8,020 bases of DNA from Bacteriovoracaceae bacterium UBA2394 (GTDB lineage Bacteria > Bdellovibrionota > UBA2394), in the NCBI GenBank assembly GCA_002343335.1, contig DDSI01000014.1:2241-10260 (forward strand), read 5' to 3'. This document shows, in pieces, positions 1 to 6,384 of this stretch. Positions within the stretch are counted from its first letter, which is position 1, and the number at the start of each line of letters is the position of its first letter. The notes beneath the pieces are model-generated. The model saw nothing but the letters and a program-made list of their open reading frames with translations, had not been told where the DNA came from and searched no databases. The translations under genes and the position numbers were made by a program.

Positions 1-277
1 CGAGCCCTCGCCGGAAAATTGCATCTGTCTTGGCTGCGTTTAGCTCTTCACTATTTCGCTCTCGAAGCATGGAGAATTTTTGATACGCTCATTTCAGCTC
101 GAAGATTTTGGCTCTGGCCAAAATATACCGACCTCCGCGAACTTATACTCATCACGTTCATGGAAAATAGCTCTACACGTACCAATGCTGAATTTAAGGC
201 GATGTGCCTTCGCGAAGCTAAGACTCCCATGCAGTCAGGCAGCCTCCGCTCACAATTAATTCTCATAGGAAATGCAA
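1..277. other. Upstream region without an assignable gene
   Basis: I cannot assign a gene here. The frame starting at base 1 is open from the left edge to a stop at 310-312. It would encode a Trp/Leu-rich stretch followed by a polar tail, and it would overlap the next gene by 35 bases. It resembles no family I know and has no convincing internal start (a TTG at 19 with no ribosome-binding site). The frame starting at base 3 stops at 81-83 and could equally be the end of an upstream gene, leaving 83-277 as a leader. No convincing -35/-10 pair was found for the downstream gene; a TATACT at 144-149 has no matching -35. The only clear structure is the inverted repeat at 105-124. Confidence 0.3.
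105..124. repeat. Perfect 8-bp inverted repeat with 4-base loop
   Basis: ATTTTGGC, then TCTG, then GCCAAAAT: both arms match perfectly. Neither strand has a T-tract after the stem, so it is a poor intrinsic terminator. It lies 22 bases after the frame-3 stop and about 150 bases before the next gene. It could be an operator or a decayed terminator. The symmetry is directly visible; the function is unknown. Confidence 0.4.
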
Positions 278-1738
278 ATGAACCCCGCGGAACAAAAAAC
301 AGAAATTCCTGAAACTGGTAACCTGTTGTCAAAGCAGGTTTTGGGCGCGGATTTTCTGCAGACCCTCTATACGTTCATCCGGACTGCCGAATTACACGAA
401 GCAGGTAATGCCATTTTTGAACAACCCCTTAAGCTTCTTCACCGAACCGTTCAAGACTGGGCGACGGCTCAAGGCGTTTCGAACTTGGAATTGCAACTCA
501 AAGGCGAACAGTTTTTTATCAATGAAAAACGAATTCGTCCAAAGCCCAAGATCATCCGAAAATTGCAGGGCCTCATTCGTTTTTTACGAAGACGTGGAAT
601 CAATGGCTTTCAAATCCCAGCAACAACCAACTTCGAAGATCTGCACGCCTATCTATGGATCATTCAAAAGGTTCAGCGAACCGATGGGCCCACCAAGATT
701 TCCGAAGAAATGCGAGCGCGCGGCCTCGACGGCTTCGAGATTCGAACTTTAAATTGGGCGGACGGTACCACTGCCGAAGAAAGTGCGTCACTCACCGAGG
801 CCATGTATAGACAGCTACTGCATTTTTCAAAGAGCTGTTTTACGAAGACCCATGAATCTCAAATCATGGAAAATGCCGTCCAAATGGAGGCCATTCTCTA
901 TGATCTAAATACAATTTCCGAGGAGGATCTTCTTCAGACATTTTGCCGCCTCAGCATGAATAGCTCGGACACGCCGGCGGCTCACCTCGCGGTACTTTCT
1001 ACATTCTTGCTTCACCTTTGGGGAAAAACTTTGGGTCTCCCTCCTTTCGCCGTGACTGAGTTAGCGGCCTGCGGGTTGGCGCATCCTTTTGCGTTCGTCA
1101 ACATGCCGGATGGATTAGACCCGTCGCAACTTGAAAGAGCGCAGCGTCTAAGTATTCTTCTGCAAAATATAGAAAACTATCAGAAAGTATGGCCCCTGAC
1201 CGATCTTCAAATTTTAGCTCTGTCGGAATTTCTTACTCCTTTCGGAGAGCAGGGCGTATATCAATCGGGAGACCAAAAATTTTATCAGCATTTCTTTTCT
1301 CGTATGCTTCGAATCGCGATTCTCTACATCCGAATGATTGTTCCCGATCGCCGTCGAAAATCACTCACGCCTTCGGAAGCTCTTCAGAAATTGCTTCAAC
1401 CTGATCTCGGTTGTGATCCCAGTTTAACGAAGTTGTTCGTCAATTGGCTAGGCGCTTATCCTCTAGGAAGTTTTGTGCGATTGAGCACGGGAGAAATCGG
1501 CCAAGTCGCTTCCGTGAGCCATGATTTAAGTCAAACCTTCCGACCAAAGATTCGGCTCCTCGTCGATAAGGATGGTAAAAAACTGGATCAAGCAAAGATT
1601 ATGGACCTTTCCGAAATTAATGACCGTTTGGGGATTTTTAAATCCTCGGTCCAAACCGAAATGAACTTGGAGGAAACGGGAATCGGATCGGAACAATATC
1701 AAAACTTGATGAGTAAGATCTCTCTCTCTACTTCTTGA
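278..1738 (+). CDS. Degenerate HD-GYP-type signalling protein
   Basis: This 486-residue cytoplasmic protein has no signal peptide or membrane segment. The start chosen is the ATG at 278, because AGGA at 267-270 sits 7 bases before it; the in-frame ATG at 272 is only 1 base from that site. Numbering here is from ATG 272. Residues 25-135 match the N-terminal region known from delta-proteobacterial HD-GYP proteins (FLQTLYTFIRTAELHEAGN, then FFINEKRIRP). Residues 236-272 align with the first HD helices (LGLPPFAVTELAACGLAH), but the HD dyad is HP at 271-272. The HHE and GYP motifs are missing. The end of the domain is recognisable: SLTPSEALQKLL at 364-375, then LFVNWLGAYPLGSFVRLSTG at 388-407. HD-GYP proteins normally hydrolyse cyclic-di-GMP; without the metal ligands this one is probably a binding or scaffold protein (inference). 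Its 3' end overlaps the convergent cyclase gene by 11 bases. Confidence 0.75.
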   Translation: MNPAEQKTEIPETGNLLSKQVLGADFLQTLYTFIRTAELHEAGNAIFEQPLKLLHRTVQDWATAQGVSNLELQLKGEQFFINEKRIRPKPKIIRKLQGLIRFLRRRGINGFQIPATTNFEDLHAYLWIIQKVQRTDGPTKISEEMRARGLDGFEIRTLNWADGTTAEESASLTEAMYRQLLHFSKSCFTKTHESQIMENAVQMEAILYDLNTISEEDLLQTFCRLSMNSSDTPAAHLAVLSTFLLHLWGKTLGLPPFAVTELAACGLAHPFAFVNMPDGLDPSQLERAQRLSILLQNIENYQKVWPLTDLQILALSEFLTPFGEQGVYQSGDQKFYQHFFSRMLRIAILYIRMIVPDRRRKSLTPSEALQKLLQPDLGCDPSLTKLFVNWLGAYPLGSFVRLSTGEIGQVASVSHDLSQTFRPKIRLLVDKDGKKLDQAKIMDLSEINDRLGIFKSSVQTEMNLEETGIGSEQYQNLMSKISLSTS

Positions 1739-4634
1739 TGCTTTTTAAAAGCTCTTCGGAAGAATTTAATTCCTTCGACATCGACAAGCGGCTAGCGAGT
1801 TCTCGACATTCCGTGAGAGAGTTTTCGGCGGTATCCCAGCGCTGGATTTGAATCGCGGCCAAACCTTGGTTATGCAGCGCCATCACTTGATCGGGCAAAT
1901 CGCCGAGCTCCCTAGCGTAGGTATTTACCCTTTCAAACACCCTTAATGCTTCCTCAGATTTTCCTTCCAGAAGCTCCAAAGCTCCCAAATTAAGAAGCGC
2001 TCGAATTTCTAGTAGTTTATCTTTGATGAGTTGCGCGCCTTCAATAGCCTTCGTAAGTCCGGTGCGAGCCGACGGCAACTGTCCTGCTTGAATGAGCGTT
2101 GCTCCGATGTCATTCAAAACTTCAGTTAAGAGATGAGAGTGCTTTCCCATCTGAGCGAGTTTCATACTATTTTGAAAATCAGCCAACGCCTCATTCCACC
2201 GCTGAGCCTGTCGATGCACCTGACCGCGGGCTCGATAAAAATGAGCTCGCACTTGCTCCGCAGCTGACAACTGATCACTCTCGCTAATCGCGAAGACCTC
2301 TGCCTCCGCTTCGGCATGCTTTCCCATCTTTCGATAGAGATCGCTCAGCTTCGTGCCCAATGTAATTCTTTCGTCTTGCGAAAGGATGCCCATTTTCTTC
2401 AGATCCAGAAGGTGGGACTCAGCGAGGGAAAATTCTCCGGAGAGAATTCCCATTTCCGACAAATCTATCTTGAGTTCGAAACGAATTTTGGCACTCGCTT
2501 CATCCGTTCGATCTTGAAGAGTTGACAGACCGCGTTCGAGAGATGCTCTTGCCTGATAGAGGGATGTTTGTCGGCGATTCATCTCTGCCAGGCGCCTCCA
2601 GTAGAAGGCGGCGCGCACAGGCTCCGTTTCCGCCAAAGTAAAGTGATGGGCGAGCAGGTCGAGAACGCCCTCTGAATACAATTCCCGAACGCCGTCTCTT
2701 ACATCCTGTTCGAGCACTTCGGCCACTCGTCGATGCAAAACTCTCAAACGCTTTTTCAAAATTGACTGGTACGCAACCTGCTGTGTGAGAATTTGATTGA
2801 AGGCATATTCCGTGAAGGCAGCATTCACCTGCACTTCGAAAATCAGTTCGCGCTTGCGCAAAAATTGAAGTGATTCATCAATGCCTTCTCGATTGGAAAG
2901 AACTTTACGAAGTAAATCGTCTCGAAAGTTTCTTCCGAAGACGGAAGCCACTTCCAAGACTTCACGATCTGACGGATAAAGGCGGTCGAGCCGAGCTCCT
3001 AGAATCGCTTGAATCGACTGGGGCAGCTGAACAGAGGCATCCGTGATGATTAACTCCCATCGATCTTGCTGTCGACGGAGCGCCCCAGATTCCAAGAGAG
3101 ATTTCACCATTTCTTCAATGAAAAGAGGATTTCCCTGACATCGTTCCAGAATTCGCAATTCTAAATCGCGAGGAATGGTGTCCGAACGAAGGAGTGCTTT
3201 CACAAGTTCAATCGAGTCCGCATCATTCAATGCGGTCAAATGCAAATCGTCTAGGCGTTCCAGTTCACGGTCCCTGGCCGCAGCGATGAGCCAATAGTTT
3301 TTGCTCCCCTCACTTAAAAAAGTCCATAGCTCCCGAGTGGGTGGATCCACAAAATGAAAATCATCTAAGAATGCGATGAAGCGAGAACGAGTCCCAAGTG
3401 CCTCGAAGAGAGCTCTCAGCGTTTGGAACATGCCCTTTCTTTTCTGATGAGCATCCATGGTCGAAGGCATCGCCTGAATCTGCAAAATATCTTCCAGAAA
3501 CACTTTTGAGATTTGATCTAAACCCAAGCTTTCCATAGACGCCAAACGAGGGCGCTTCGAATCTGAATCAATTTCTATAAAATCTTTGAGAAGCTGCTGC
3601 AGGATTACTCGAATCGGAAAGAAAGCAGACTCAGTTTTTAATTCAGAGCCCCGAGCTTCTATCCACCGAATGCGTTCTTTGAGCGCTTGGGCTCGCATCT
3701 CTAATTTCAAACGAGATTTTCCCGTTCCAGGATCGCCCCAAATGAGCAGAGCTTTTGGATGCGAATCTTTCAGCGCTTGAATTCCCATCTGCAGACGATT
3801 CATTTCGGCCTCTCGGCCAATGAGCTTCAATTGTTGCTCACGAACACCTCGCTCAGCAAATTCCCGCTTCCTGAAGCTATGCACCCGGAATACTTCGATT
3901 TCCGTCGATTTTCCTTTCAGCGTCTGCTTATGCAATTCCACAAAATCAAAAATGGATCGACAAGCCACTTGCACGGATTTTCCGACAAGAATTTGATTCG
4001 GTTCAGCAATGGATTGCAGACGTTGCGCAATGTTCACCACGTCTCCCATCACCGTAAAGTCAAACTTCTGTTGCGAACCCACTCCCCCGGCGATAACCAT
4101 ACCGGAATTTACGCCGATTCGAATGGAGAGCGGATGTCCGGAGACCGCATTCAAACGATCAATCTCGGAAATAAATTTCATGGCAGCTCGGAGCGCTAAT
4201 TCAGGATCGTTGTCGTGCGCAACGGGCGCTCCGAACAAAGCCATGACTGCGTCCCCCATAAATTTATCGACGTAGCCTTCAAACTCATAAACGATCTCGC
4301 CCAATTTTCCGAAATACATGTTCATTAAATCCGTCACACTCTCCGGATCTAATTTTTCACACAGAGTTGTAAATCCTTGCACATCAGCAAATAGGATCGT
4401 GACCAATCGGCGAGCCCCGGCCAGATTTTCCTGGGCGCGGTCGATTTTTTTTCGAATTTGATTGGGAACCTGCCCTGGATCCATGATGAAATCCGGACGT
4501 CGCATCACTTGCGTGTCGCGATCCTCAAACTCCTGAGACTCGCGTCGCTTAGGCGCCGCCAAAAGGCGTTGCCCACATTCGGAACAAAACTTGGCAGAAG
4601 TTGTGGCGACTGCTTTACACTGCGGACACTGCAC
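1728..4634 (-). CDS. Class IIIb nucleotide cyclase with zinc ribbon, AAA/STAND ATPase and TPR domains
   Basis: A soluble 968-residue protein that probably makes cAMP from ATP. A zinc ribbon (C3/C6 and C17/C20, two CxxC knuckles) comes first. The cyclase catalytic domain spans about 73-235 and has every key residue: metal ligands D84 (FADVQGFT) and D128 (KFMGD), base-specifying K124 and T194, transition-state N201 and R205. Thr in place of Asp at the second specificity position is typical of class IIIb, the family containing bicarbonate-responsive cyclases. An AAA_16/STAND-type NTPase follows, with Walker A GDPGTGKS at 300-307, Walker B-like FLDD at 422-425 and GNPLFIEEM at 501-509. TPR-like helical repeats run from about 673 to the end. 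The start is GTG, supported by a strong ribosome-binding site and by the zinc ribbon beginning at residue 3. It lies 3' of the TPR-glycosyltransferase gene, overlapping it by 20 bases. The effector sensed by the ATPase/TPR part is unknown. Confidence 0.92.
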   Translation of the reverse strand: MQCPQCKAVATTSAKFCSECGQRLLAAPKRRESQEFEDRDTQVMRRPDFIMDPGQVPNQIRKKIDRAQENLAGARRLVTILFADVQGFTTLCEKLDPESVTDLMNMYFGKLGEIVYEFEGYVDKFMGDAVMALFGAPVAHDNDPELALRAAMKFISEIDRLNAVSGHPLSIRIGVNSGMVIAGGVGSQQKFDFTVMGDVVNIAQRLQSIAEPNQILVGKSVQVACRSIFDFVELHKQTLKGKSTEIEVFRVHSFRKREFAERGVREQQLKLIGREAEMNRLQMGIQALKDSHPKALLIWGDPGTGKSRLKLEMRAQALKERIRWIEARGSELKTESAFFPIRVILQQLLKDFIEIDSDSKRPRLASMESLGLDQISKVFLEDILQIQAMPSTMDAHQKRKGMFQTLRALFEALGTRSRFIAFLDDFHFVDPPTRELWTFLSEGSKNYWLIAAARDRELERLDDLHLTALNDADSIELVKALLRSDTIPRDLELRILERCQGNPLFIEEMVKSLLESGALRRQQDRWELIITDASVQLPQSIQAILGARLDRLYPSDREVLEVASVFGRNFRDDLLRKVLSNREGIDESLQFLRKRELIFEVQVNAAFTEYAFNQILTQQVAYQSILKKRLRVLHRRVAEVLEQDVRDGVRELYSEGVLDLLAHHFTLAETEPVRAAFYWRRLAEMNRRQTSLYQARASLERGLSTLQDRTDEASAKIRFELKIDLSEMGILSGEFSLAESHLLDLKKMGILSQDERITLGTKLSDLYRKMGKHAEAEAEVFAISESDQLSAAEQVRAHFYRARGQVHRQAQRWNEALADFQNSMKLAQMGKHSHLLTEVLNDIGATLIQAGQLPSARTGLTKAIEGAQLIKDKLLEIRALLNLGALELLEGKSEEALRVFERVNTYARELGDLPDQVMALHNQGLAAIQIQRWDTAENSLTECRELASRLSMSKELNSSEELLKSIKK

Positions 4635-6105
4635 CTTTAATCTCCCCTGCCAAGTCTTCCGTCACTTTTTGAAAGACATCGTCCCACTTTAAAAAATGCT
4701 GCGCTCTGTAAAGGCGCATGGACGGATACCAAATGCTCGAACTGCCTTTCAATCCCCATCGCCAATCAGGCTGAGGAGGGAGAAGTAGCCAAACTCTCTT
4801 TCCCATTGCACCTGCTAAATGAGCCATGGAGGTATCCACCGTGATGAGAACATCTAAATTCTGAATGAGGCCTGCCGTTTGTTCGAAACTCTCCGATGGA
4901 GAGAGTCGTCCATCCTTTGAGGTTCCTTTAAACATTTGACTTGAACCCTCATCCAATTGAACGCTCACCCACGCTATATCTTTCAATTTTGGATTCTGAA
5001 TCCAAGCTCGATCCACATTCTCAAATGAAATTGAACGAAGATGATCCCAACGATGATTTGGATTACCCTTCCAAACTATACCGACGTTTAGTTTTCGAGG
5101 ACCTTTGAACTCTTCAAGCTGTCGCGCCATCTCTTGCACCCAATCGAGCCGTGGAAAAATATAAGGTCGATCCATCCGGTAATCTTCTTCAGAATGGAGT
5201 TGAAGAAAATAAGGCAAACTCATCGTTGGTATAATTCGATCGGTGGGGCGCACATCCGCTTCTTGATCAACCGCATCGAGCCCGGGAGTACGCGTAAGAA
5301 GAGAGGACATTGCGGCATTGGAAATGAATCGAACTTCGGCGCCCCGATGTTTTAGGAGCGGTGCAAAACGAATGAACTGCAAAGTATCTCCAAGCCCCTG
5401 TTCATCCAAAATAAACAATCGCTGTCCGCGAAGGTCCTTTTCCAAAGGCTGCGAGGGCACGAGCTCCTTAGGATAAAGATTTTGCATGGCATGTCTCGAT
5501 TCCGCGAGAGCCCACCCCGCACGAAAGTGCCTTCTCTGCAAACACATCAAGCCCCAAAAAACTCTCGCCTGAACTTCAAGTTCTTTGGAAGAACGAATAA
5601 CTTCGTGGTAGGCGTGCACGGCTAAACTGGATTGTCCCTCCTTGTCGCAAGCGATCCCGTAATTGAGAAGAAATTCCCTTTTCTGAGGATCCAAATGATA
5701 AGCTCGCTGAAAATAAACAATGGCTTCTGAAATTTTTCCAATTCTCGTGCAAAGGTGGCCCAACGAAGCTTGTATTTCCGCGCGTTGAGGCATCAAGGTG
5801 AGCGCGCGCCCTAGATGCTTTAACGCGTGTTCATGGTCCCGATGTTCTGCATAGTACGTGCCTAAATTTAAATGGGCGTCCCCAAATTCAGGGTTCAAGT
5901 CTACCGCTCGAAGCCATTGATTTTTTGCAAGATCCCAATTTCCGTTCAGGGCGAGGGCATTTCCCAAGTTCCATAAGAGCACAGGCGAGGAAGGGGAAAG
6001 TCGAAGTGCCTTTTGAAAACTTTCAACTGCCACATCAAATCGCTGTTCTCGAAAGGCGTTTAGCCCTTCCTCATGAAATCGAAGGGCCTGCTCGGAAGAA
6101 TCCAT
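4615..6105 (-). CDS. TPR protein with GT9/heptosyltransferase-like glycosyltransferase domain
   Basis: A cytoplasmic protein of 496 residues. About five tetratricopeptide repeats fill residues 8-177, with clear 34-residue periodicity (for example WNLGNALALNGNWDLAKNQW and HLNLGTYYAEHRDHEHALKH). The C-terminal half, about 225-490, resembles the glycosyltransferase 9 fold of ADP-heptose:LPS heptosyltransferases: EQGLGDTLQFIRFAPLL at 235-251, VGIVWKGNP at 341-349 and VDTSMAHLAGAMGKRVW at 423-439, the last corresponding to the sugar-nucleotide-binding region. This TPR plus GT9-like arrangement is widespread, but its donor and acceptor sugars are usually uncharacterised. Transfer to a glycan or protein is likely; the substrate cannot be read from sequence. 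The start is limited by an in-frame TAA four codons upstream of the ATG; only a weak GGA precedes it. It is the first gene of a two-gene unit with the cyclase. Confidence 0.88.
   Translation of the reverse strand: MDSSEQALRFHEEGLNAFREQRFDVAVESFQKALRLSPSSPVLLWNLGNALALNGNWDLAKNQWLRAVDLNPEFGDAHLNLGTYYAEHRDHEHALKHLGRALTLMPQRAEIQASLGHLCTRIGKISEAIVYFQRAYHLDPQKREFLLNYGIACDKEGQSSLAVHAYHEVIRSSKELEVQARVFWGLMCLQRRHFRAGWALAESRHAMQNLYPKELVPSQPLEKDLRGQRLFILDEQGLGDTLQFIRFAPLLKHRGAEVRFISNAAMSSLLTRTPGLDAVDQEADVRPTDRIIPTMSLPYFLQLHSEEDYRMDRPYIFPRLDWVQEMARQLEEFKGPRKLNVGIVWKGNPNHRWDHLRSISFENVDRAWIQNPKLKDIAWVSVQLDEGSSQMFKGTSKDGRLSPSESFEQTAGLIQNLDVLITVDTSMAHLAGAMGKRVWLLLPPQPDWRWGLKGSSSIWYPSMRLYRAQHFLKWDDVFQKVTEDLAGEIKGAVSAV
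4641..4648 (-). promoter_or_regulatory. Shine-Dalgarno site that fixes the cyclase GTG start
   Basis: Read on the minus strand this is AGGGGAGA, 6 bases before the GTG at 4634-4632. It is a strong match to the 16S anti-Shine-Dalgarno sequence and lies inside the end of the upstream glycosyltransferase coding region. Ribosomes finishing that gene would therefore pass directly over it. The next in-frame Met (residue 44) would remove the zinc ribbon. Confidence 0.7.
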
Positions 6106-6173
6106 CCATCCAGTTTAAACGGTTGGCATTCGAAACTCATCGGCTGGAACAAAGGGAATGCATCAAATCGAAG

Positions 6174-6205
6174 AGGAGCAGCGCGGCAATTGCCGCGCAG
6201 CTTCT
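6174..6205. repeat. Long palindrome with 18-bp perfect core
   Basis: The core, GCGCGGCAATTGCCGCGC at 6181-6198, is a perfect 18-bp palindrome. After one A/A mismatch (6180/6199) the symmetry continues for six more pairs (6174-6179 with 6200-6205, one of them G-T). Neither strand has a T-tract after it, so it is not a standard terminator. Its centre is about 163 bp upstream of the start site predicted for the beta-helix gene and about 84 bp upstream of the glycosyltransferase start codon. A dimeric regulator site is the favoured reading; a dispersed repeat or an RNA hairpin is also possible. Confidence 0.75.
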
Positions 6206-6271
6206 AACCACCTTAAGGAGCGTGCGCCACACACAGTTGCACACAATCCGGAGGCATTTTTTGACTACAGG

Positions 6272-6300
6272 CCTAAGACCTTGAAAGGACGTAGGTTTTT
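6272..6300 (+). terminator. Weak terminator-like hairpin with T5 tract
   Basis: CCTAAGACC (6272-6280) can pair with GGACGTAGG (6287-6295) across a TTGAAA loop, with two mismatches. Five T residues (6296-6300) follow at once. The shape fits a weak intrinsic terminator on the plus strand, but no annotated plus-strand gene lies just upstream. It could insulate the downstream promoter, end a small RNA or be chance. Confidence 0.25.
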
Positions 6301-6326
6301 GCAAATTCACTGCGCTCCGGCCCGGG

Positions 6327-6342
6327 TGGCATAACGCGTGCA
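6327..6342 (+). promoter_or_regulatory. Sigma-54 (RpoN) -24/-12 promoter
   Basis: TGGCATAACGCGTGCA aligns with the sigma-54 consensus TGGCACGRNNNTTGCW. The invariant GG (6328-6329) and GC (6340-6341) are at exactly the required spacing, with three mismatches at less constrained positions. Transcription should begin near 6353, giving a leader of about 32 bases before the ATG at 6385 with the ribosome-binding site inside it. Sigma-54 promoters need an ATP-driven activator bound upstream, so the gene is probably switched on by a specific signal (family knowledge). Confidence 0.75.
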
Positions 6343-6368
6343 ATATCTCCTTTCAGTTGTAGTTGCGT

Positions 6369-6376
6369 GGAAGGAG
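6369..6376 (+). promoter_or_regulatory. Ribosome-binding site of the beta-helix gene
   Basis: GGAAGGAG ends 8 bases before the ATG at 6385. This is a strong Shine-Dalgarno site at good spacing. With the signal peptide that begins at that codon, it settles the start. Confidence 0.8.
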
Positions 6377-6384
6377 TAAGTTTT

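Larger units (their letters stand above)
6106..6384. other. Divergent intergenic regulatory region
   Basis: These 279 bases separate the minus-strand glycosyltransferase/cyclase unit from the plus-strand secreted beta-helix gene. In order they hold a long palindrome (6174-6205), a weak hairpin followed by five T (6272-6300), a sigma-54-type promoter (6327-6342) and a ribosome-binding site. I found no convincing sigma-70 promoter for the minus-strand unit. A 68-codon minus-strand open frame (6343-6137) is Cys-rich, resembles nothing and covers the promoter, so I do not call it a gene. Confidence 0.7.

Noticed and set aside
30..45. TGGCTGCGTTTAGC resembling a -24/-12 promoter
   Set aside because: The GG-to-GC spacing is one base short, and sigma-54 promoters tolerate spacing changes poorly.
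19..312. 97-codon plus-strand open frame starting with TTG
   Set aside because: No ribosome-binding site, no recognisable family, and its end overlaps the well-supported gene at 278. It is at best the tail of an upstream gene, so it is described only under the upstream region.
1719..1728. TC dinucleotide run at the convergent stops, as a possible slippage site
   Set aside because: Only five units, and a shift would change just the last few residues of the HD-GYP relative. There is no sign of phase variation.
5925..6284. 119-codon plus-strand open frame
   Set aside because: It lies largely antisense to the N-terminal TPR coding region of the glycosyltransferase and has no domain-like sequence.
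6137..6343. 68-codon minus-strand open frame in the divergent spacer
   Set aside because: It covers both the palindrome and the sigma-54 element, resembles nothing known and has no good ribosome-binding site.
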